Positions 24,911 to 33,123 of a stretch of DNA of 64,000 bases are shown one piece after another. Each line of letters opens with the position of its first letter. Position 1 is the stretch's first letter. Source of the stretch: Sinomonas sp. P10A9 (GTDB lineage: Bacteria; Actinomycetota; Actinomycetes; Actinomycetales; Micrococcaceae). The position numbers and the translations under genes are program-made. Location of the stretch: the NCBI RefSeq assembly GCF_041022165.1, contig NZ_CP163302.1, positions 2,418,001 to 2,482,000 of the forward strand, given 5' to 3'. Under the pieces are notes generated by a model. The model was not told the origin of the DNA. It saw nothing but the letters and a program-made list of their open reading frames with translations, and ran no database searches.

Positions 24911-25155
24911 AGCATCTCCTTCCCTGCCTGCAGGTACGAGCGCTGGCGGATCGTGCTGAGCCCGACGATCGCCGCGACGACAGCGGCCGCGAGCGTCCCG
25001 ACCGGTGCGAGGGCCGCGACGATCTCCCACCAGAACGGCACAGACGCCGCGGCGGTGTCCGCGCTGGCAACATCCGCGCCGACCACATCCGTGCTGGCTA
25101 TATCCGTGCTGGATACCTGCGTGCTGAACGCAATGGCCGAGCCCGGGAGCATCAT
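24907..25155 (-). CDS. Small membrane protein with N-terminal pentapeptide repeat
   Basis: An 82-residue ORF whose ATG at 25155 overlaps the rsmD stop (ATGA) and whose stop overlaps the next GTG (GTGA), so it is locked in an overlapping chain. Residues 10-38 are made of five-residue units (FSTQV SSTDI ASTDV VGADV ASADT AAASV) encoded by a 15-bp minisatellite. One membrane segment follows (PFWWEIVAALAPVGTLAAAVVAAIVGL), then a short basic tail. The family is not recognised. The repeat could be an extracytoplasmic spacer. The repeat count is a likely site of length variation between strains. Confidence 0.62.
   Translation of the reverse strand: MMLPGSAIAFSTQVSSTDIASTDVVGADVASADTAAASVPFWWEIVAALAPVGTLAAAVVAAIVGLSTIRQRSYLQAGKEML
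25040..25130 (-). repeat. 15-bp in-frame minisatellite
   Basis: About five to six imperfect 15-bp units with core GCCAGCACGGAT (variants GTCGGCGCGGAT, GCCAGCGCGGAC, TTCAGCACGCAG), in frame with the 82-residue membrane protein. The units are diverged, so the array is not a fresh duplication. Confidence 0.6.
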
Positions 25156-25790
25156 GGAGCCAGGCTATCGGGGGAATCCGACACGTCTGCGTCCCCAGCG
25201 CGCCCCGCACCCACTTCAGTTTGAGGCGCCGGCTCCGCAAACCACAGATGCGTCTCACCGTACTTGCGGTCGGCATAGTGGGCGAGGCCCGCGGGCCACA
25301 CCGGCTCGGGCGAGCGCGTGGACCGCTCGACGACGACGATCGCGTCCTCGGCGAGGTGGGGCGCCAGCAGCGTGAGCACCTGGGCCAGCTGGTCCTCTGC
25401 GAGAGGGTACGGAGGGTCCATGAAGACGAGGTCCCAGTGACGCCCTGGAAGGGTTGCCGCGAGGAAGGCACCGACCTTGCCGCGGTGCACGGTCACCGCA
25501 CGCCGGCCGACGGCGTCGTTGACGGTGCGCGCGTTGCGCTGGCACACTGCCACGGCCTTCGTGTCCGATTCGACGAGCTCGGCCGTGGAGGCCCCGCGGC
25601 TCACCGCCTCGACGCCCAGTGCCCCGGAGCCTGCGTACAGGTCGAGGACGCGTGCCCGGGAGATCATCCCGAGCGCCTCGAGCCTCGAGAAGAGCGCCTC
25701 TTTGACCCGGTCCGTGGTCGGGCGGGTGCCCGAACCGGCGACGGAGGCGAGGGTGGTACCGCCGGAGATCCCAGCGATGATCCTGCTCAT
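25152..25790 (-). CDS. rsmD: 16S rRNA (guanine966-N2)-methyltransferase
   Basis: SAM-dependent methyltransferase of 212 residues that modifies G966 of 16S rRNA in the 30S subunit. It begins MSRIIAGISGGTTLASVAGSGTRPTTDRVKEALFSRLE in the typical RsmD manner, though the usual basic RG(R/K)-rich N-terminal loop is lengthened with small residues. SAM-site residues are in LDLYAGSGALGVEAVSRGA, and the catalytic motif is VFMDPPYPL. It is coupled by 4-nt overlaps on both sides (a small repeat ORF upstream, the membrane ORF downstream). Confidence 0.93.
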   Translation of the reverse strand: MSRIIAGISGGTTLASVAGSGTRPTTDRVKEALFSRLEALGMISRARVLDLYAGSGALGVEAVSRGASTAELVESDTKAVAVCQRNARTVNDAVGRRAVTVHRGKVGAFLAATLPGRHWDLVFMDPPYPLAEDQLAQVLTLLAPHLAEDAIVVVERSTRSPEPVWPAGLAHYADRKYGETHLWFAEPAPQTEVGAGRAGDADVSDSPDSLAP

Positions 25791-25924
25791 CGGGCGATCC
25801 GAATCATCTCGGCTATGCCGGCGGCCTGGGCCACCCTCGTTGTCTGTGCCACACGGATGGGCTCGGCCACGCCGGTTGTCGGGGGCATGCCGTTGGCCTC
25901 AGCCACGCCCGTTGTCTCAGCCAC
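25787..25924 (-). CDS. Candidate 45-residue hexapeptide-repeat ORF between recG and rsmD
   Basis: Frame from GTG 25924, overlapping the last codons of recG by 8 nt, to TGA 25787-25789, which overlaps the rsmD ATG as ATGA. Its product is built almost wholly of six-residue units: VAETTG VAEANG MPPTTG VAEPIR VAQTTR VAQAAG IAEMIR IAR. The pattern of a small aliphatic residue every sixth position recalls left-handed beta-helix hexapeptides, but seven turns alone would be very small. AAGGAGG inside recG lies about 12 nt before the GTG, a rather long spacing. It may instead be a non-coding minisatellite, or mainly a device coupling recG to rsmD. Unrecognised. Confidence 0.4.
   Translation of the reverse strand: MAETTGVAEANGMPPTTGVAEPIRVAQTTRVAQAAGIAEMIRIAR
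25790..25924 (-). repeat. 18-bp minisatellite between recG and rsmD
   Basis: Seven imperfect 18-bp units on the minus strand with core GTGGC(C/T)GAG and a frequent ACAACGGGC tail, filling the whole gap from the recG stop to the rsmD start without a stop codon in the frame that ends at rsmD. The unit length is a multiple of three and the reading frame is kept throughout. Confidence 0.65.
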
Positions 25925-28142
25925 GCTCGAGGAACACCTCCTTCTCCGGTTCGAGGTACGCATCAATGGCGGCGCGCAGTGCGCCATGCCGTTCCAAGCC
26001 GGGGTCGTCGGCGACGATCTCGAGGGCATCGGCGCGGGCGCGCTCGATGACCTCGGCATCGCGGAGGACCCTCAGGAGCCGCAGGGTCGAACGGCGCCCG
26101 GACTGCGTGGCTCCGAGGATGTCGCCCTCGCGGCGCTGCTCGAGGTCCTTCTGGGCGAGGACGAATCCGTCGGTGCTCGCGGCGACCGCCTCGAGGCGCG
26201 CACGGCTCGGGTGCCCCGGTTCGAGCGAGGTCACGAGCAGGCACGTTCCCGGATACCCGCCGCGGCCCACACGCCCTCGGAGCTGGTGGAGCTGCGCGAT
26301 ACCGAACCTGTCGGCGTCGAGGATGACCATGAGGGTCGCATTCGGAACGTCGACGCCCACCTCGACGACCGTCGTCGCGACGAGCAGGTCCGTGGCCCCG
26401 GAGGCGAAGTCCTCCATCGCGGCGGTCTTCTCAGGGCCGGCCAGACGGCCGTGGAGCACTCCGATGCTGGACCCGGCAAGGGCCGGCTCCTCCGCAAGCT
26501 GGGCCACGGTGGCCCCGACTGAGACTGCGGGCTTCCGGGCCTCGCCCGGTCCTAGCGCGGTTCCGCCCCACGTGGCCTCGTCGAGCGACTCGAGGTCTCC
26601 CTCGTCCTCGCCGGACTCGCCGATCGCGGGGCAGACGACGTAGACCTGGCGTCCGGCGTCGACCTCCTCCCGCGCTCGGGCCCAGATGCGGCGCCCCCAC
26701 GCGGGGTTCTCGAGGAGCCCGACAACGTGCGTGGCGATCGGCGAGCGGCCCGCGGGAAGCTCGCGCAGAGTCGACGTCTCGAGGTCGCCGAACACCGTCA
26801 TGGCGACGGTGCGGGGAATCGGTGTCGCGGTCATGACGAGCAGGTGCGGCGTGGCGAGGCTCTTGGCCCGGAGGGCATCGCGCTGCTCGACGCCGAACCG
26901 GTGCTGCTCATCCACGACCACAAGCCCGAGATCGGCGAACTGCACATTCTCAGACAGGAGCGCATGGGTGCCGACGACGATCCCCGCGCCTCCGCTCGCG
27001 GCCGCGAGGAGCGAACGGTTCCGTTCCCCGGAGCTCTGCGAGCCAGTGAGCAGGACAACCTCGACGCCATCCGCGGCTCCGAGGATCCCCTCCCGGGCCA
27101 GCTTCCCCAACGACCGGCGGATAGATTCGTAGTGTTGGCCCGCGAGCACCTCGGTGGGCGCAAGGAGGGCTGCCTGCCCGCCGTCGTCGACCACCTGCAG
27201 CATGGCTCGGAGGGCAACCACCGTCTTGCCCGAGCCCACCTCGCCCTGCAACAGGCGGTTCATGGGATGGTTCAGCGCGAGCTCCGCGGCAAGCGTCTCC
27301 CCCACCTCACGCTGGCCCTCGGTGAGGGTGAAGGGCAGCTGGGCGTCGAAGGCATCGAGCAGTCCGCCCCGGCGGGCAGGGCTGGGGCGGGACGGCAGCT
27401 GAGCGTGCTGGGCCTTGCGCCGAGCAAGCGCGGTCTGCAGCACGAGGGCCTCCTCGTACTGGAAGCGCCGTCGCGCCACGGCCCACTCCTGCGCCGTGGC
27501 GGGGGTGTGGATCATGCGGTAGGCGTCGGAGAGGCCGGGCAGCCGGTACTTCCCACGGAGTGCCGACGGGAGCGGATCGGGGAGCGAGGCGAGGTCGAGC
27601 TGCCCGAGGAGAGTCGCGGCGGACTGGGCGACCTTCCAGCTGGGCAGCTTGGCAGTGGCCGGGTAGACCGGGATGGGCTTATTGGCCAGTTCCTCGGCGC
27701 TTGCGCCGTCCGCGGCATCGTCGTCGAGCAGCACGTAGTCGGGATTGGTGAGCTGGAGCCGGCCGCGGTACGCACCGACCCGTCCGGAGAACATCGCGAC
27801 AGTGCCCGGCGTGAGCTGCTTGGCCGCGGCGAACGAGTTGAAGAAGGTGAGACTCATCGTCTCGAGCGCGCCGTCGATGCCGTCGCTGACCACGACCTCC
27901 GTGATGCGGCCCTTGCGAGTGGTCATCGTCCGGCTCGTGGCCTTCACCACGCGCGCGAGGAGCGTCACGTCAGTGTCAATCGGAAGCTCGGCGATGCGCG
28001 TGAGCTCGCCGCGTTCCGCATACCGGCGGGGGAAGTAGTCGAGGAGTTCGCCCGCCGTCGCCAGGCCGAGATGGTCCTTGAGCTTCTTGGCCGAGGCTCC
28101 GCCGAGGAGCCTGGACAGGTCGAGGTCACGCTGTGCGGCCAC
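25917..28142 (-). CDS. recG: ATP-dependent DNA helicase RecG
   Basis: Branch-migration helicase of 741 residues that remodels stalled forks and Holliday junctions. The N-terminal wedge domain (about 1-180) is followed by two RecA-like domains with Walker A GEVGSGKTVVALRAM, the DEQH box (VVDEQHRFGVEQR), MTATPIPRT, VATTVVEVGVDVPNA and HQLRGRVGRGG. The start is GTG at 28142, inside the end of the upstream DAK2 gene (17-nt overlap). The C-terminal EKEVFLERG runs into the 18-bp minisatellite. The length is normal. Confidence 0.96.
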   Translation of the reverse strand: MAAQRDLDLSRLLGGASAKKLKDHLGLATAGELLDYFPRRYAERGELTRIAELPIDTDVTLLARVVKATSRTMTTRKGRITEVVVSDGIDGALETMSLTFFNSFAAAKQLTPGTVAMFSGRVGAYRGRLQLTNPDYVLLDDDAADGASAEELANKPIPVYPATAKLPSWKVAQSAATLLGQLDLASLPDPLPSALRGKYRLPGLSDAYRMIHTPATAQEWAVARRRFQYEEALVLQTALARRKAQHAQLPSRPSPARRGGLLDAFDAQLPFTLTEGQREVGETLAAELALNHPMNRLLQGEVGSGKTVVALRAMLQVVDDGGQAALLAPTEVLAGQHYESIRRSLGKLAREGILGAADGVEVVLLTGSQSSGERNRSLLAAASGGAGIVVGTHALLSENVQFADLGLVVVDEQHRFGVEQRDALRAKSLATPHLLVMTATPIPRTVAMTVFGDLETSTLRELPAGRSPIATHVVGLLENPAWGRRIWARAREEVDAGRQVYVVCPAIGESGEDEGDLESLDEATWGGTALGPGEARKPAVSVGATVAQLAEEPALAGSSIGVLHGRLAGPEKTAAMEDFASGATDLLVATTVVEVGVDVPNATLMVILDADRFGIAQLHQLRGRVGRGGYPGTCLLVTSLEPGHPSRARLEAVAASTDGFVLAQKDLEQRREGDILGATQSGRRSTLRLLRVLRDAEVIERARADALEIVADDPGLERHGALRAAIDAYLEPEKEVFLERG

Positions 28143-29214
28143 GCCCGGTGTCCTCCACGAAATGCTCCGCCGGCTGGCCGTCCGACCCCGGGGTATCGGA
28201 CCGCAGCTCGGTGAGGGCCAGACGTTCCGGCTCGCCCACCGTGCGGATCAGCTCCAGGGTGCTGTCCGGGTCCGTGACGTGGACGTGCACACGCCACCGG
28301 CACGCACCGGCGACGTCGTCGAAGGCACCCACCGGGCTCATGATCACGGAATCCCCCACCTCATCGAGGCGCCGTCTGAGGTCGGCGGCATCGAGGGGGC
28401 TGAGGGTGATCGTGCACATGATCTCGACCCCCTGGGTCTCGGGCTGGTCGCCGTGGATGTGCGGGTCCTGTACGCGGAATCCATGGAGTGTCTCGAGGGT
28501 GTCCTCCGGGATGCCTTCCCCGAGGACTGCGGTGCGCAGCGCGGCGAGGACGAGGAGCAGGCCGACCCCCCCGGCGTCGACCACACGCGCCTTGGTGAGG
28601 ACGCCGAGCTGGGTCTCGGTTGCCACGACCGCACCCAGTGCGGCCTCGACGACGGCGTCGAGCGCCGCGGCCAGGGCAACGTTGCTGTCCTCATGGGCCG
28701 CCCTCCCGGAAACCGAGGCCGCGCCGTCGGCCGCAGCCTCGAGGACCGAGAGCATCGTCCCGCCGACAGGCTCGCTGAGGGCGGACCACGCGCGGATCTG
28801 GGCACGGTGAAGAGCCCTCGCAAGCAGGGGCGCGCTCAGCCTCTGGTGTCCGGCGAGCGAGGCGGCAAAGGCGTCGAGGAACACGGCGAAGAGAGTCCCG
28901 GAGTTGCCCCAGGCGTCCTCCATCGCGGCCTGGCCCGCAGCGGCGAGCAGGGTTCCGACGTCGTTTCCGGGCGCTTCTGCCGCGGCAGCGGAGGCGGCAC
29001 AGACCGTGTGGTACAGATTGGTGCCGGTATCGCCGTCGGCCACCGGGAAGATGTTGATCGCGTTGAGGCGGTCGCTGTGGTTGGCCAGCACGGTCTCGGC
29101 ATCCGCGAGCCACCGGCGCATGGCGGCGGCGTTCGAGGCGATCTTAGCGTGCAAAGTGATCCCATCCGCTCGGTTGCGCGGGACGCCCAGCGACGGCGAC
29201 TCCGCCCGGCCCAC
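28126..29214 (-). CDS. DAK2-domain protein (dihydroxyacetone/fatty-acid kinase-like)
   Basis: Protein of up to 362 residues. The first about 200 residues form a DAK2/DhaL helical ATP-binding domain, with FPVADGDTGTNLYHTV carrying the Mg-ATP aspartates, and the rest resembles the C-terminal part of FakA-like proteins. FakA phosphorylates fatty acids bound to FakB/DegV partners; no DegV gene is seen nearby, so the substrate is open. The frame can start at GTG 29214, which overlaps thiL by 71 nt. A TTG at 29154, overlapping thiL by 11 nt, is an alternative with GGGA before it and seems more economical. It lies between thiL and recG, as in mycobacteria. Confidence 0.82.
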   Translation of the reverse strand: MGRAESPSLGVPRNRADGITLHAKIASNAAAMRRWLADAETVLANHSDRLNAINIFPVADGDTGTNLYHTVCAASAAAAEAPGNDVGTLLAAAGQAAMEDAWGNSGTLFAVFLDAFAASLAGHQRLSAPLLARALHRAQIRAWSALSEPVGGTMLSVLEAAADGAASVSGRAAHEDSNVALAAALDAVVEAALGAVVATETQLGVLTKARVVDAGGVGLLLVLAALRTAVLGEGIPEDTLETLHGFRVQDPHIHGDQPETQGVEIMCTITLSPLDAADLRRRLDEVGDSVIMSPVGAFDDVAGACRWRVHVHVTDPDSTLELIRTVGEPERLALTELRSDTPGSDGQPAEHFVEDTGRGRTA

Positions 29215-30163
29215 CGGCCGGAGGCACCACCGAGCCTATCGCAGTGAAGCCATGAGGCAGCTGTGATGTTGCGGGAAATGCCGCGAGGAGTCCGTGGTCC
29301 TCTCCCCCGCCCAGGACCCAAGGGAGCGGGTCCGCCCCCAGAACCTCTGCCGGCCCCCTGAGGAGCGCCGCGTGATCCCCGATCGCCGCCTCATCGAGGT
29401 CGAGCACGACGCCGCTCGCCCGGCCCATGCGGTCGCCGTCTTTGAGGAGCCCGTCCGAGAGGTCCATGAGCGCCGTCGCGCCGGCACGAGCGGCGGCGGG
29501 GCCGGCCGCGAGCGGTGGAATGGGACGGCACTGGCTCTGGACCACGTCGCGGAGATCCGCGTCCAGTACGCCGTACGCTGGCCCGTGCTCGAGGAGCGCG
29601 AGGCCCGCGGCCGCCGAACCGATCCGCCCGGCCACGGCGAGCACGTCACCGGATCGGGCGCCTGAGCGGAGCACTGGAGCCCGGCCCTCAAGGCTCCCAA
29701 GGACCGTGACCGTCACCGAAAGCTCACCGCCTCTCCCGAGGTCACCTCCGGCCACCGTGCAGCCCTTGGCTCCGAGGGCTCGGATGGCCTCGACGAGCCC
29801 GTCGGCGAGGCCTTCGACCCATCCAGCCTCTGTCTCGGCGGGGAGGGTGAGGCTCACGACCATGCTCGTCGCGACGGCGCCCATCGCATTGATGTCGCTC
29901 AGGTTCTGGGCGGCCGCCTTCCACCCCACGTCAGCGCCGGTCGTGCGGTATCCGTTCGGCCACTCGAACCGGAAGTCCTGTCCCTCGGTCTGGGTGTCGG
30001 TGCTGATGACGACGCGGCCGTCTGGGACTGAGACCACCGCGGCGTCGTCCCCGGGGCCGAGGATCGGCGAGCCCAGGACAGCCAAGCGGGGAAAGATCCG
30101 CTCAAGGAGCTCTCGCTCGCTCAGGTCGCATACGCGGGCCCTGCGCCGCTGGGAATCCGTCAC
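29144..30163 (-). CDS. thiL: Thiamine-monophosphate kinase
   Basis: Enzyme of about 339 residues that phosphorylates thiamine monophosphate to thiamine diphosphate. Family marks are ILGPGDDAAVV near the N-terminus, STDTQTEGQDF, VGWKAAAQNLSDINAMGA and LMDLSDGLLKD; the last ends a typical PurM-like ATP site. The start is unclear. The frame contains AAGGAGGTGA, a near-perfect anti-SD match, but its GTG (30161-30163) is part of that same motif and no other start codon follows at a proper distance. I place the start at this GTG with reserve. It is divergent from the DUF3515 gene. Confidence 0.88.
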   Translation of the reverse strand: MTDSQRRRARVCDLSERELLERIFPRLAVLGSPILGPGDDAAVVSVPDGRVVISTDTQTEGQDFRFEWPNGYRTTGADVGWKAAAQNLSDINAMGAVATSMVVSLTLPAETEAGWVEGLADGLVEAIRALGAKGCTVAGGDLGRGGELSVTVTVLGSLEGRAPVLRSGARSGDVLAVAGRIGSAAAGLALLEHGPAYGVLDADLRDVVQSQCRPIPPLAAGPAAARAGATALMDLSDGLLKDGDRMGRASGVVLDLDEAAIGDHAALLRGPAEVLGADPLPWVLGGGEDHGLLAAFPATSQLPHGFTAIGSVVPPAGGPGGVAVAGRPAQPSGWDHFAR

Positions 30164-30264
30164 CTCCTTAGCGTATCGGCAGCTTCTCGGCGTCGGCTCC
30201 GCAGCCGGCAGCGGTCCCCTGCAGCGGTAGTCTGGGGGGACCCCCAATCCCCGGATGGAGCAGC

Positions 30265-30879
30265 ATGCCCGCACGCAGCCTGACCCGCGCAGCCTGGATC
30301 GGCATCCCGCTGATGCTCGCGGTCCCCGCTCTCGCCCTCTCGGCCTGCTCGGCGCCTGTCACGGTCCAGCCCGCTCCGGGTGCCGCCAACCCCGCGTGCG
30401 CGCCGCTCATGCTTGCGCTCCCCGACTCGCTCGGCGATGCGTCACTGCGGAAGACCACGAGCCAGGCCACTGCCGCGTGGGGCGACCCCGCCGCCGTCGT
30501 GCTCCGGTGCGGTGTGGCGTCCCCTGGTCCCACGACCGACCGCTGCGTCAGCGTGAACGGCGTCGACTGGGTCATCAAGGAGACCAATGCCGGCGCGCCG
30601 GACGCAGGTCCGTCGTCGTCTTCGCCGAGCACGGCGTCCTCGGTGCCCTCGGCATCCGCGCCCTCGGCAGCATCCTCGCCACCGGCTGCGGCCACAGACG
30701 GCGGAACCTTCACCCTCACCACGTTCGGCCGAGAGCCCGCCACCGAGCTCCTTCTGGATTCTGGCCGGATCAGCTCGGCGACGGTGCTCGCGAGCCTCTC
30801 GGCCGCGGTGTCGAAGGTTCCCGCAACCAAGCACTGCGTGGGGCAGGAAGACCTCGCCAAGCTGCCCGCCAACGGCTGA
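30265..30879 (+). CDS. DUF3515 lipoprotein-like protein
   Basis: Secreted or membrane-anchored protein of 204 residues. The N-terminal signal segment GIPLMLAVPALALSACSAP ends in a lipobox-like LSAC, so it is probably a lipoprotein. Four further cysteines in conserved places (PACAP, LRCGV, DRCVS, KHCVG) could form disulfides. The region GAPDAGPSSSSPSTASS to SSPPAAATDGG is a Ser/Ala/Pro linker that splits the domain. DUF3515 proteins recur next to ddl and thiL in actinobacteria, as here, but their function is unknown. It converges on ddl. Confidence 0.8.
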   Translation: MPARSLTRAAWIGIPLMLAVPALALSACSAPVTVQPAPGAANPACAPLMLALPDSLGDASLRKTTSQATAAWGDPAAVVLRCGVASPGPTTDRCVSVNGVDWVIKETNAGAPDAGPSSSSPSTASSVPSASAPSAASSPPAAATDGGTFTLTTFGREPATELLLDSGRISSATVLASLSAAVSKVPATKHCVGQEDLAKLPANG

Positions 30880-30920
30880 GCATTGGCAGGCAGCGGCCCT
30901 CGCTCTGGAGGGCGGGCGAG

Positions 30921-32048
30921 CTAACGGAGGCCTGTCGGCCGTGCGAGGGCAAGCTGGATGAGCTCGTCAATGAGCTCGCGGTAGCCGATCCCCGTCGCGG
31001 CCCACATGGCCGGATACATGCTGATGGGCGTGAAGCCCGGCATCGTGTTGATCTCGTTGATGACGAACTCTCCCTCGGGTGTGTAGAAGAAGTCCACCCT
31101 GCTCAGACCCTCGCCGGAGACGGCGTCGAACGCGGTCGCTGCGAGTTCGCGCACCCTGTCGATGGCCTCCTGCGGAAGGTCGGCGGGGCACGAGAGCGAG
31201 GCGGCATCGTTCTCGACGTACTTCGCCTCGAAGTCGTAGAACGCATGCTGCCCTCCCTGCACGACGATCTCGCCTGGCAGCGAGGTGCGGGGCGCGTCGC
31301 ACCCGCGGCCCTCGAGCACGCCGCACTCGATCTCCCGGCCCGTGATGCCCGCCTCGATGACGAGCCGCAGGTCGTGCCGGCGTGCCTCCGCGATTGCGGC
31401 GTCGAGTCCCTCGGGACCGTCCACCTTGGAGATGCCCACTGAGGAGCCCGCGCGGCACGGCTTCACGAACACGGGGAATCCGAGGCGGCCGACGGCGTCA
31501 CGCACCGCTTGGGGGTCGCGGCGCCACTCCTTGTCGGTCACCGTGACGTACGGCCCGACGCTGAGACCGGCCGCCTCGAAGGCCACCTTCATGAAATGCT
31601 TGTCCATCCCGACCGCGGACGCGAGGACACCGGCCCCCACGTAGCGGACGTCGGCGAGTTCGAGCAGGCCCTGGACCGTGCCGTCTTCGCCGAAGGCACC
31701 GTGGAGGAGTGGGAAGACGACGTCGACGTCGCCGAGCTCCCTCGGCACCTGGTTCGGCTCGGTCACCACGAGGTGGGCTGCGCCGTCGGATTCGGAGAGG
31801 CGCACCGTCTCACTGCTTGGCTCGACCTCGGGCGGGTGGCCAGCGTTGAGCGCCCACCGGTGCCAGTCTCCGCGCGAGAGGACCCACTGGCCTTCGCGGG
31901 TGATCCCGATCGGGACCACCTCGTACTTCTCAGCGTCGATGGCGCCCATCACTCCAGCGGCCGTCACACAGCTCACGGCGTGCTCGCTCGAGCGCCCCCC
32001 GAAGAGAAGTGCGACTCTCGTCTTTGTGCTCTTCCTGGTCTCTGTCAC
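30921..32048 (-). CDS. ddl: D-alanine--D-alanine ligase
   Basis: ATP-grasp enzyme of 375 residues that joins two D-alanines for peptidoglycan precursors. Visible are VALLFGGRSSEHAVSCVTAAGV at the N-terminus, PVFVKPCRAGSSVGISKV for ATP binding, and EGLSRVDFFYTPEG followed by VINEINTMPGFTPISMYP, where the metal ligands and substrate loop lie. The start is GTG at 32048, 4 bp after the gpsA stop. It is the last gene of the chain murA-plsC-gpsA-ddl, which joins cell-wall and phospholipid precursor enzymes. Confidence 0.95.
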   Translation of the reverse strand: MTETRKSTKTRVALLFGGRSSEHAVSCVTAAGVMGAIDAEKYEVVPIGITREGQWVLSRGDWHRWALNAGHPPEVEPSSETVRLSESDGAAHLVVTEPNQVPRELGDVDVVFPLLHGAFGEDGTVQGLLELADVRYVGAGVLASAVGMDKHFMKVAFEAAGLSVGPYVTVTDKEWRRDPQAVRDAVGRLGFPVFVKPCRAGSSVGISKVDGPEGLDAAIAEARRHDLRLVIEAGITGREIECGVLEGRGCDAPRTSLPGEIVVQGGQHAFYDFEAKYVENDAASLSCPADLPQEAIDRVRELAATAFDAVSGEGLSRVDFFYTPEGEFVINEINTMPGFTPISMYPAMWAATGIGYRELIDELIQLALARPTGLR

Positions 32049-32052
32049 GCTT

Positions 32053-33123
32053 CTAGTCGCCTTCTGACTTGAGCTGCCGCGCCAGCAGCAGCGGTTCGAG
32101 CTGGTCTACGGGGAGTTCCCCCCTGAGCACGGCCACCACGGCGGCCGTGATGGGCATGTCGACCCCGACCCGCTGGGCGAGCTCGAGCACAGCGGGCGCC
32201 GACTTGATTCCCTCGGCGACCTGGGTCATCCGGGCGCCCACCTGATCGGCGTCCAGTCCCTGGCCCAGGAGGCTCCCCGCAGTGTGGTTTCGGGAGAGCT
32301 TGGACGAGCAGGTTGCAACGAGGTCACCGAGGCCTGCGAGCCCGGCCATGGTCGTGAGATCGCCTCCGAGGGCTACGGCCAGGCGGGTCGTCTCGGCGAG
32401 TCCACGCGTGATGACGGTGGCCTTCGTGTTGTCCCCCATCTCCTTGCCCTCACAGATGCCGACGGCGAGGGCGATCACGTTCTTCACGATGCCGCCGATC
32501 TCGACGCCGACGACGTCGGTGCTCATGTAGGGGCGGAAGTACGGCGCGGTGCACGACTCGGCGATCCATTGGGCGGTCTCGTGGTCGGTGCACGCCACGA
32601 CCGACCCCGTGGGCTGGGAGCGGGCGATCTCGAGGGCGAGGTTCGGGCCCGAGAGCACCGCGATCTGGCCCTGCGGCAGGCCCGTGAGCTCGGCGATCAC
32701 CTCGCTCATGCGCTTGTCGGTGCCGAGCTCGAGCCCCTTCATGAGGGAGAGCACCACGGCGTCCCGGGGGATGTGGGCGCCCCAGTCGGTCAGCTGGGCG
32801 CGCAGCGACTGGGCGGGTATGGCAAGAACGACGACCTGGGCACCCTCGAGCGCCTCGGCGGGACTCATCGTCGCGGTGATGCTTTCGGGCAGCGCAATGT
32901 CCCCGAGGTACTTGGTGTTGCGATGCCGGCCGAAGTCGGCGACCACGTCCGTGGTGCGCCCCCAGATGCGGATGCTGCGCTCGATCCCATGGCTTGCGGC
33001 GGCGTCGCCGAGGACCTTGGCGAACGTGGAGCCCCAGCTCCCCGCCCCCATCACCGCGATCTGCCGCAGCGGCCCGCGCGCCGTCCCAGTGCCGGGCGCG
33101 CCAGCCTCGTTTCCAGTCGTCAC
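32053..33123 (-). CDS. gpsA: Glycerol-3-phosphate dehydrogenase [NAD(P)+]
   Basis: Cytosolic enzyme of 356 residues that reduces dihydroxyacetone phosphate to sn-glycerol 3-phosphate for phospholipid synthesis. The nucleotide-binding motif is MGAGSWGSTFAKVLGD. The substrate Lys appears in GIVKNVIALAVGICEG, and the C-terminal NHTAGSLLGQG region is typical. The GTG at 33123 overlaps the plsC stop as GTGA. The N-terminus is about 20 residues longer than in many homologues (MTTGNEAGAPGTGTARGP), so an internal start is possible, but the overlap favours this one. Confidence 0.95.
   Translation of the reverse strand: MTTGNEAGAPGTGTARGPLRQIAVMGAGSWGSTFAKVLGDAAASHGIERSIRIWGRTTDVVADFGRHRNTKYLGDIALPESITATMSPAEALEGAQVVVLAIPAQSLRAQLTDWGAHIPRDAVVLSLMKGLELGTDKRMSEVIAELTGLPQGQIAVLSGPNLALEIARSQPTGSVVACTDHETAQWIAESCTAPYFRPYMSTDVVGVEIGGIVKNVIALAVGICEGKEMGDNTKATVITRGLAETTRLAVALGGDLTTMAGLAGLGDLVATCSSKLSRNHTAGSLLGQGLDADQVGARMTQVAEGIKSAPAVLELAQRVGVDMPITAAVVAVLRGELPVDQLEPLLLARQLKSEGD

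Noticed and set aside
24907..25155. Pentapeptide-repeat family (A(D/N)LXX) fold
   Set aside because: The units lack the central Leu/Phe of that family and there are only five or six, too few for the beta-helix.
25152..25790. Frameshift or pseudogene in rsmD because of flanking repeats
   Set aside because: The frame is intact from MSRIIAG through DPPY to the end; the repeats lie outside the conserved domain.
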